64,000 nucleotides of DNA, taken from the NCBI GenBank assembly GCA_034927815.1, contig JAYFPK010000011.1, forward strand, positions 79,646 through 143,645. Reading direction: 5' to 3'. A model generated the notes under the pieces. It was given only the letters and a program-made list of their open reading frames with translations, ran no database searches and was not told the origin of the DNA. The stretch is from Limiplasma sp034927815. Lineage in GTDB: Bacteria > Bacillota > Clostridia > Christensenellales > Aristaeellaceae. Position 1 is the first letter of the stretch. The number at the start of each line of letters is the position of its first letter. Position numbers and translations under genes: made by a program. This document shows positions 58,604-64,000 of this stretch, piece by piece.

Positions 58604-59308
58604 ATGCTGGAGGAGTTAAAGCAAGAGGTATATGAAGCCAATATGCTGCTGCCGAAGTTCGGCTTGACCACATTCACCTGGGGAAACGTATCCGGGCTGG
58701 ACCGGCAGAAGGGGATGTTTGTCATCAAGCCCTCCGGCGTGCCCTACGAGGAGCTGAAGGCCGGAGACATGGTGGTGATGGACCTGGAGGGGCGCAAGGT
58801 GGAAGGAATGCTGAATCCTTCCACGGATACGCTGACCCATATGATCCTGTACCGGAATTTTCAAACCGTGGGAGGCGTTGTCCATACCCACTCCCGCTAT
58901 GCCACCAGTTGGGCCCAATCAGGGCGGGATATTCCCGCCTATGGCACCACCCACGCGGACTACATCTACGGCGACGTTCCCTGCTGCCGCATGCTGACGG
59001 ACGGGGAGGTGGACCGGGCCTATGAGGAAGAATCCGGAAACGTGATCGTGGAGGAGTTCCGGGAGCGAAAGCTGGACCCGGCCTGGGTGCCCTGTGCGCT
59101 GTTGCGGCAGCATGGCCCCTTCGCTTGGGGCAAAACCCCCCAGGAGGCCGTCCACCATGCCGTGGTGCTGGAGCAGGTGGCCCATATGGCGATCCTCACG
59201 GAGAGCATCCGCGCCGCACAGCAGCCTATCCGTATGTCCCAGCATCTGCAAGACAAGCACCATCTGCGCAAATTTGGTCCCAACGCCTATTACGGACAGA
59301 AAAAATAG
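58604..59308 (+). CDS. araD: L-ribulose-5-phosphate 4-epimerase
   Basis: A 234-aa class II aldolase-fold epimerase very close to AraD. Zinc ligands H94, H96 (VVHTHSRYAT) and H170, catalytic D119 in GTTHADY and Y229 in the terminal NAYYGQ, at the same positions as in the E. coli enzyme. Converts L-ribulose 5-phosphate to D-xylulose 5-phosphate. Starts at ATG 58604 after AAAGGAGG. Followed by a kinase and isomerase that would feed it. Confidence 0.93.
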   Translation: MLEELKQEVYEANMLLPKFGLTTFTWGNVSGLDRQKGMFVIKPSGVPYEELKAGDMVVMDLEGRKVEGMLNPSTDTLTHMILYRNFQTVGGVVHTHSRYATSWAQSGRDIPAYGTTHADYIYGDVPCCRMLTDGEVDRAYEEESGNVIVEEFRERKLDPAWVPCALLRQHGPFAWGKTPQEAVHHAVVLEQVAHMAILTESIRAAQQPIRMSQHLQDKHHLRKFGPNAYYGQKK

Positions 59309-59378
59309 GGCGTTCGCCACAGGGCGGGTCCGGCACGCACAAAAAGTAAAAAGATCCCCTTTCAGCGGAGGAAAGGAT

Positions 59379-60986
59379 ATGGAGAATCAAGGGCGGAACG
59401 TCATCACAGCCGGGGACGCCACGCTGGGCATTGAGCTGGGGTCCACCCGCATCAAAATGGTTTTGATTGACCAAAGTGGAGCTGCTTTGGCCTCTGGGGC
59501 CCATGCCTGGGAGAACCAATACAGGAACGGGGTGTGGACCTATGCGCTTCAAGACGTATGGGACGGCCTGCGGAACTGCTATGGGCAGCTTGCGGGGGAG
59601 GTGCGGCGGCAATACGGCGTGGAGCTGAAGCGCCCGTCGGCCATCGGCGTCAGCGCCATGATGCACGGATACCTGCCCCTGGACCGGGAGGAAAACCAGC
59701 TTGCGGAGTTTAGAACCTGGCGCAACCTGAGGACGGAGGCGGCCTCGCAGCAGCTTACGGAGCTGTTTGGCTTTCCCATTCCCCAGCGCTGGAGCATTGC
59801 GCACCTTTACCAGGCCATGCTGAACCGGGAAGCGCATGTGCCCGGCATTGCCCACCTCGCCACCTTGGCGGGCTATGTGCATTGGAAGCTGACGGGCGAG
59901 AGGGTGGTAGGCGTCGGAGAGGCCTCCGGCATGTTTCCCATCGGCGGCGAGGGCCGCACCTATGACGCGGCCATGCTGGCGTCGTTCAATGCGCTGGCGG
60001 CGCAGCGGGGGATGCCCTGGAGGCTGGAGGACCTTCTGCCACGGGTCGCCCTGGCGGGGGAGGAAGCGGGATGCCTTACGCAGGAGGGCGCTTTGCTGCT
60101 GGACCCCAGCGGTACGCTGCTGGCCGGAGCGCCTTTTTGCCCGCCGGAGGGCGACGCCCAGACGGGGATGGTAGCCACCAACAGCGTGGCTGCACGCACG
60201 GGCAATGTTTCCGCAGGCACCTCCGTCTTTGGCATGGTGGTGATGGAAAAGGAACTTCCCCGCTTGATCCCCCAGGTTGAAATCATCACGACCCCCACGG
60301 GCAAGCCCGTGGCGATGGTGCACTGCAACAACTGCACCACGGACCTGAATGCCTGGACCCATCTCTTTTACGAATTGGCGGATATGCTGGGCGTGAACAT
60401 AGAGATGGGGGAGCTTTTCTCCAAGCTGTTCTACAAGTCCCTGGAGGGAGAGATGGACGGGGGCGGCTTGCTGGCCTACAACTACGACTCCGGGGAGAAT
60501 ATCACCGGCCTTATGGAGGGCCGCCCGTTGCTTGCGCGGATGCCCACCAGCCGGTTTACTTTGGCGAACTTCATGCGCGTCCACCTGTACAGCGCCCTGG
60601 CGACACTGAAGGCGGGCTTTGACCTGCTGCTGGGCGACGGCGGCGTGCGGATGGACCGGGTATATGCCCACGGCGGCTTTTTCAAAACAGAGGGGGTTGG
60701 GCAAGGGGTGCTGGCCAGCGCCCTCAAGACGCCGGTAACGGTGCTGCGCACCGCCACCGAGGGAGGGGCGTGGGGCATCGCGCTGCTGGCCGCATACCTG
60801 CGCCATGCCTCCGCCCAACCCCTGGAGTCATGGCTGGAGGAGGCGGTTTTCAAGGGGCACTCCGGCAAGACCATGGCGCCCGATACGGAAATGGCCGAGG
60901 GCTTTGAGCGCTTCCACAAGCGCTACATGAAGGGATTAGCCATTGAAAAAGCCGCGGTGGAATGCTTTGGGGAAGAGCGGGCCTGA
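59379..60986 (+). CDS. FGGY-family carbohydrate kinase 2 (likely L-ribulokinase-type)
   Basis: A 535-aa kinase with G-I-E-L-G-S-T-R-I-K near 18, N-V-S-A-G-T-S-V-F-G near 285 and AHGGFFKTEG near 430. Divergent from kinase 1 and closest in layout to the Bacillota FGGY proteins encoded beside araD. Expected to phosphorylate L-ribulose, or L-fuculose/D-xylulose. ATG 59379 follows GGAGGAAAGG. Confidence 0.82.
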   Translation: MENQGRNVITAGDATLGIELGSTRIKMVLIDQSGAALASGAHAWENQYRNGVWTYALQDVWDGLRNCYGQLAGEVRRQYGVELKRPSAIGVSAMMHGYLPLDREENQLAEFRTWRNLRTEAASQQLTELFGFPIPQRWSIAHLYQAMLNREAHVPGIAHLATLAGYVHWKLTGERVVGVGEASGMFPIGGEGRTYDAAMLASFNALAAQRGMPWRLEDLLPRVALAGEEAGCLTQEGALLLDPSGTLLAGAPFCPPEGDAQTGMVATNSVAARTGNVSAGTSVFGMVVMEKELPRLIPQVEIITTPTGKPVAMVHCNNCTTDLNAWTHLFYELADMLGVNIEMGELFSKLFYKSLEGEMDGGGLLAYNYDSGENITGLMEGRPLLARMPTSRFTLANFMRVHLYSALATLKAGFDLLLGDGGVRMDRVYAHGGFFKTEGVGQGVLASALKTPVTVLRTATEGGAWGIALLAAYLRHASAQPLESWLEEAVFKGHSGKTMAPDTEMAEGFERFHKRYMKGLAIEKAAVECFGEERA

Positions 60987-61042
60987 CGCGGCCTCCTGGA
61001 AAAAAAGTGGCGTTTTCGCCGCAAGAGACGAGGTGTTACAGG

Positions 61043-62470
61043 ATGCTTGGCAAACCCTTGATTGGGATCATCGGCGTGTCCGACGGCGAGCCCGAGGTGC
61101 ATGAAACCCTCAAGGACGTGGTGCAAAAACAGGTGGACGTCATCACGGCGGCATTGCAAAGGGACGGCAGGGTGGACGTGATCCAGGCGGATTGCCTGGT
61201 GCACTCCGTGCAAACGGCCAAGGAACAGGCGGAGCTGCTGAAACAAAAGGGCGTGGACGGCACGGTGATCTCCCATGGCGTTTTTGCGTTCCCCAACTTC
61301 TCCGCCATCATTGCCAAAAACGGAAAAGGCCCCTTCATGCTCTGCGCCAACCTGTTCCCGGACTGGCCCGGCATGGTGTCCATGCTGGCGGCGGGCGGCG
61401 CGCTGGATCATCTGGGCATCGATCATTTCCGGGCGGCCGGGGATTTCAACAACCCGGATGTGCTGGAAAAGGTGGTGGAGTTTGCCCGGTGCGCCCATGT
61501 GGTCAGCAGCCTCAACGGAGAGAAATACGGGCTGATCGGCGGCAGAAGCCTGGGTATGTACAGCGCCACCGTCAGCATGCAGGACTGGCAGGAGCGCTTC
61601 GGCGTGGATGTGGACCACCTGGACCAGTCCGAGATTCTCCGCTTTGCGGCCCAGGTGCCAGAGGAAAAGGTGGAAAAGGCATTCCAGTGGCTGACGCAGC
61701 ATTGCGCCTCCATCGCATACGATCAGCAGCGCCTGACCCCTGAAAAGCTGAAAACCCAGATCCGCCATTACGAGGCGTTGAAGCGCATTGTGGCGGAGCA
61801 CCAGTATGACTTTGTCGGCGTCAAGTGCCATTACGAGATGAGCCGCCACTATTGCACGGAGTGCATCGCAGCGGCCTTCATGAACGATCCTTACGATTGG
61901 GACGGGCCCAAGGAGCCGGTGGTCTACGCCTGCGAGGCGGATTCCGACGCCGCTTTGACCATGCAGATTTTGAAGCTTCTGACCCATGATCCGGTGCTTT
62001 TCATGGATGTGCGGCACTATGACGCGGAAAACGACGTGATGGTCTTTTGCAACTGCGGCTCCCAATCCACCTATTACGCGGGGGGTAGCCAGGACCCGGC
62101 GGAAAACCTGAAACAGGTAAAGCTGTATCCATGCCTGGAGATTTACGCTGGAGGCGGCTGCCATGTGAATTGTATGACCAGGCCTGGAAAGGCCACCATC
62201 GCGCGGCTGAACCGCTACAAGGGGGAATACCGCATGACGGTGTTCACCGGGGAGATCGTGCAGCTGCCCCAGGAGAAGATGGCGGAGACCACCATGGAAT
62301 GGCCCCATAATTATGTGAAGCTCTCCTTTGATCATGAGGTCTTTCTGGAAAAATTCAGCGCGAACCATTGCCACGCCGTATACGGAGACCATGTCAAAGA
62401 GCTGAAGATGATCTGCCGGATGCTGGGCATCCCATGTGAAATGCTGGGCGGAGAGGGCAGGCAGCCCTGA
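61043..62470 (+). CDS. L-arabinose/L-fucose isomerase-like protein
   Basis: A 475-aa metal-dependent aldose-ketose isomerase of the FucI/AraA fold. IGVSDGEPEVHE opening; V-G-V-K-C-H-Y-E-M near 270; D-V-R-H-Y-D-A-E-N-D; a C-terminal half with H-V-N-C and N-H-C-H-A-V-Y-G-D. Supplies the ketose for the preceding kinase. Sugar (L-arabinose, L-fucose or D-arabinose) is not resolved. GAGGTG precedes ATG 61043. Confidence 0.83.
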   Translation: MLGKPLIGIIGVSDGEPEVHETLKDVVQKQVDVITAALQRDGRVDVIQADCLVHSVQTAKEQAELLKQKGVDGTVISHGVFAFPNFSAIIAKNGKGPFMLCANLFPDWPGMVSMLAAGGALDHLGIDHFRAAGDFNNPDVLEKVVEFARCAHVVSSLNGEKYGLIGGRSLGMYSATVSMQDWQERFGVDVDHLDQSEILRFAAQVPEEKVEKAFQWLTQHCASIAYDQQRLTPEKLKTQIRHYEALKRIVAEHQYDFVGVKCHYEMSRHYCTECIAAAFMNDPYDWDGPKEPVVYACEADSDAALTMQILKLLTHDPVLFMDVRHYDAENDVMVFCNCGSQSTYYAGGSQDPAENLKQVKLYPCLEIYAGGGCHVNCMTRPGKATIARLNRYKGEYRMTVFTGEIVQLPQEKMAETTMEWPHNYVKLSFDHEVFLEKFSANHCHAVYGDHVKELKMICRMLGIPCEMLGGEGRQP

Positions 62471-62510
62471 CCCCTGCGCCCAAATGAGAGAAAAGGGAGG
62501 GGATATACCC

Positions 62511-63197
62511 ATGAAGCGTTCAGAAATAGACCGGCACATCGACTGGGCCATAGCGCTTTGCCAAAAGCAGCGCTTCGCCTTGCCTGCCTTCGCCTATTGG
62601 AGCCCCATGGAATGGGACAGGCGCAGAGCGGAGGCGGAGCATCTGTGGAACGTGATGCAAGGCTGGGATGCGACGGACTATGCCCGGGGGGATTTTGACA
62701 AGGTGGGGGCCGTGCTGTTTACGCTGCGCAACGGGAACATCTATGACCCCAGCATGGGAACGCCCTATTGCGAGAAGATCATCGCCATGAAGGCGGGCCA
62801 GCTTCTGCCCATGCACTTTCACTATTCCAAGACCGAGGACATCATCAACCGGGCCGGGGGAACGCTGTGCGTGAAGGTGTTCAATTCCAAAAGCGAGGCG
62901 GAGGGCTTTGCCATTGATACCCAATCGGATGTACACCTCCGGCTGGACGGCAGGCCGGTAACGCTGCCCGCGGGCGCGGCTGTGGAGGTGGGCAGCGGTG
63001 ACAGCATTACGCTGTTCCCCTACATCTATCATGAGTTTTACGCGAAGCCGGAGGACGGGGACCTGATCGTGGGCGAGGTTTCCACCATCAACGACGACCG
63101 GAAGGACAACCACTTTGCGGAGCCGTTTACGCTTCCCCCCATCCAGGAGGACGTCCCCGCGAGGCACCACCTGTGCAACGGATATGTGCAGCAATAG
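62511..63197 (+). CDS. D-lyxose ketol-isomerase (cupin type)
   Basis: A 228-aa cupin isomerase. M-H-F-H-Y-S-K-T-E (metal His/His/Glu near 102-110) and a later Y-I-Y-H-E-F-Y-A with the fourth ligand. The W-D-A-T-D-Y-A-R-G-D-F segment matches the D-lyxose isomerase family. Converts D-lyxose to D-xylulose, or D-mannose to D-fructose. Last gene of the operon; AAAGGGAGGGGATATA precedes ATG 62511. Confidence 0.87.
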   Translation: MKRSEIDRHIDWAIALCQKQRFALPAFAYWSPMEWDRRRAEAEHLWNVMQGWDATDYARGDFDKVGAVLFTLRNGNIYDPSMGTPYCEKIIAMKAGQLLPMHFHYSKTEDIINRAGGTLCVKVFNSKSEAEGFAIDTQSDVHLRLDGRPVTLPAGAAVEVGSGDSITLFPYIYHEFYAKPEDGDLIVGEVSTINDDRKDNHFAEPFTLPPIQEDVPARHHLCNGYVQQ

Positions 63198-63349
63198 GAA
63201 AGCGCTCCTGATGGACGGCGGGAACAGCGGCGCATGATCCCTGGACAAAGAATCAGGCGGGAGATATACAAAAACCCACGCTTCCGACCCGTATATGCCG
63301 CATCCATCGGCTTGCGATAGCGGGCTAGACGGACCGCCCGGGAAACACA

Positions 63350-64000
63350 TTAGGTTTTAGAATACTGTACCACGTTTTCAATCAATTCCCGGAGGTAGAC
63401 GTTCATCTTTTTCTCTTTGTTCCAGGCCACATAGATTTCCCGGGGCGTGTAAGGCTCCACCAGCTTGATGACTTGCAAGCAATCATAGATGGGGTGGGTC
63501 TGGGCCGTTTCCTTGGTCACCAAAGCGACACCCAGGTCCTCGGCGGCCATTTTCATGAGCACATGGGTATTGCCGGATTCAAAGTTCGCGATGGCGACCA
63601 ACCCCATGGATTTGACCTTGTCGTCCAGCCGCCTGCGGGTATAGGTATACTTGGGATGCAGCAAAAGAGGGCATTGCACCAACTGCTCCCAGGTCACGGG
63701 CGCGGTTCCAAGCTGCGCCCCGTAGATATCTCCCGCCAGGAAGATTTCATGCAAGCTTCCGATGCGCTCATAGCCAATGCTGTCATGCTCGGGCCGGATG
63801 TTCAAAAATCCCAGGTCGATGTCCCCCTGTAAAATGCCGTCGATGCTCGATTCCGAACTCATGGAGGCCACGGCCCTGAACAGCACGTTGGGATACTTGT
63901 GGGCATATTCCTTCGCTTGTGGCAGAACATAGCGTAAAAACAGATCCTCACCGGTTCCGATTCGGATCTCCGCGTATTCCGCGTATTTCAACCGTTGAAT
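63350..64000 (-). CDS. LysR-family regulator, substrate-binding part (5' end beyond window)
   Basis: The leftward frame remains open to the right edge (217 codons), so the N-terminal helix-turn-helix lies outside. What is seen is the LysR co-inducer domain: IRIGTGEDLF opening (about 90 residues into a complete protein), GDIDLGFLN, HEIFLAGD, EDLGVALVTKE near the end. It converges on the lyxose-isomerase operon and may regulate it or its own divergent neighbour outside the window. Confidence 0.8.
   Translation of the reverse strand: MQRLKYAEYAEIRIGTGEDLFLRYVLPQAKEYAHKYPNVLFRAVASMSSESSIDGILQGDIDLGFLNIRPEHDSIGYERIGSLHEIFLAGDIYGAQLGTAPVTWEQLVQCPLLLHPKYTYTRRRLDDKVKSMGLVAIANFESGNTHVLMKMAAEDLGVALVTKETAQTHPIYDCLQVIKLVEPYTPREIYVAWNKEKKMNVYLRELIENVVQYSKT

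Noticed and set aside
63190..63212. Catabolite-repression (cre) site around AAAGCGCT after the lyxose isomerase gene
   Set aside because: Only the central part matches and it lies after the operon's last gene, so placement and symmetry are poor.
1..64000. CRISPR arrays, rRNA genes, riboswitches, transposons
   Set aside because: No regularly spaced direct repeats, rRNA-like blocks, known aptamer cores or terminal-inverted-repeat/transposase combinations were seen on either strand.

Overview
The window reads as a GC-rich, gut-type anaerobic member of the Bacillota (Clostridia). Support for this: Shine-Dalgarno sites of the AAGGAGG type before almost every gene, YesN/LplBC-type sugar regulation and transport, a Cys-type sulfatase pair with an anaerobic sulfatase-maturating radical SAM enzyme, an ECF sigma/anti-sigma pair, and a very high density of glycan-catabolism genes. 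About 58 kb is ordinary-looking, densely packed GC-rich chromosome. The first 5 kb are visibly AT-rich and look acquired.

Layout. (1) 1-5.1 kb, accessory island at a tRNA gene. A translationally coupled operon (end of an upstream gene, PD-(D/E)XK-like nuclease, TGT-like protein with a CxCxxC...H zinc motif, SIR2-like NAD-binding protein) is followed by a 50-bp copy of a tRNA-Val(CAC) 3' end. Next comes a one-gene cassette encoding a HEPN-like protein, then a second copy of the tRNA 3' end. Each tRNA copy is followed by a terminator and a conserved promoter. A 5'-truncated GNAT gene lies at the island/chromosome border. The coupled operon is the best candidate for an undescribed (defence) system. 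(2) 5.8-19.5 kb, glycan locus: divergent sulfatase and YesN-like AraC regulator, LplB/LplC/solute-binding transporter, GH51 arabinofuranosidase, second sulfatase, GH2 glycosidase and anSME. (3) 19.7-24.1 kb, housekeeping and small genes: ECF sigma with anti-sigma, frameshifted chloramphenicol acetyltransferase, DUF3795 protein, flavodoxin, YbaK, and a 79-aa hypothetical.

(4) 24.3-38.7 kb, one co-directional operon of 13 genes under a LacI-type repressor with a clear promoter and operator. It holds a BadF-type sugar kinase, an unknown putative TIM-barrel protein, three Gfo/Idh/MocA oxidoreductases, a SelA/DgaE-like PLP lyase, an ABC sugar importer, a D-aminoacylase-like amidohydrolase, two RidA proteins and a GH4 glycosidase. 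Together these suggest uptake and dismantling of an N-acylated amino-sugar (or amino-sugar-acid) glycoside. In this model the PLP enzyme would generate an enamine/imine that the RidA pair hydrolyses. (5) 38.8-45.3 kb, minus strand: Opp-type transporter operon with an RraA-like gene, divergent from a cupin-AraC regulator.

(6) 46.9-63.2 kb, pentose/rare-sugar operon: PMI-like cupin, RbsA-type ATPase, two permeases, binding protein, FGGY kinase, class II aldolase, double cupin, DhaK, DhaL, RpiB, AraD, second FGGY kinase, AraA/FucI-like isomerase and D-lyxose isomerase. The last four give a route from aldopentose to D-xylulose 5-phosphate. DhaK/DhaL/RpiB look like a parallel short-ketose branch. 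A LysR regulator gene runs off the right edge.

No rRNA, complete tRNA, CRISPR array, transposase, integrase or replication origin was seen. Family assignments come from motif recognition only; no searches were run.
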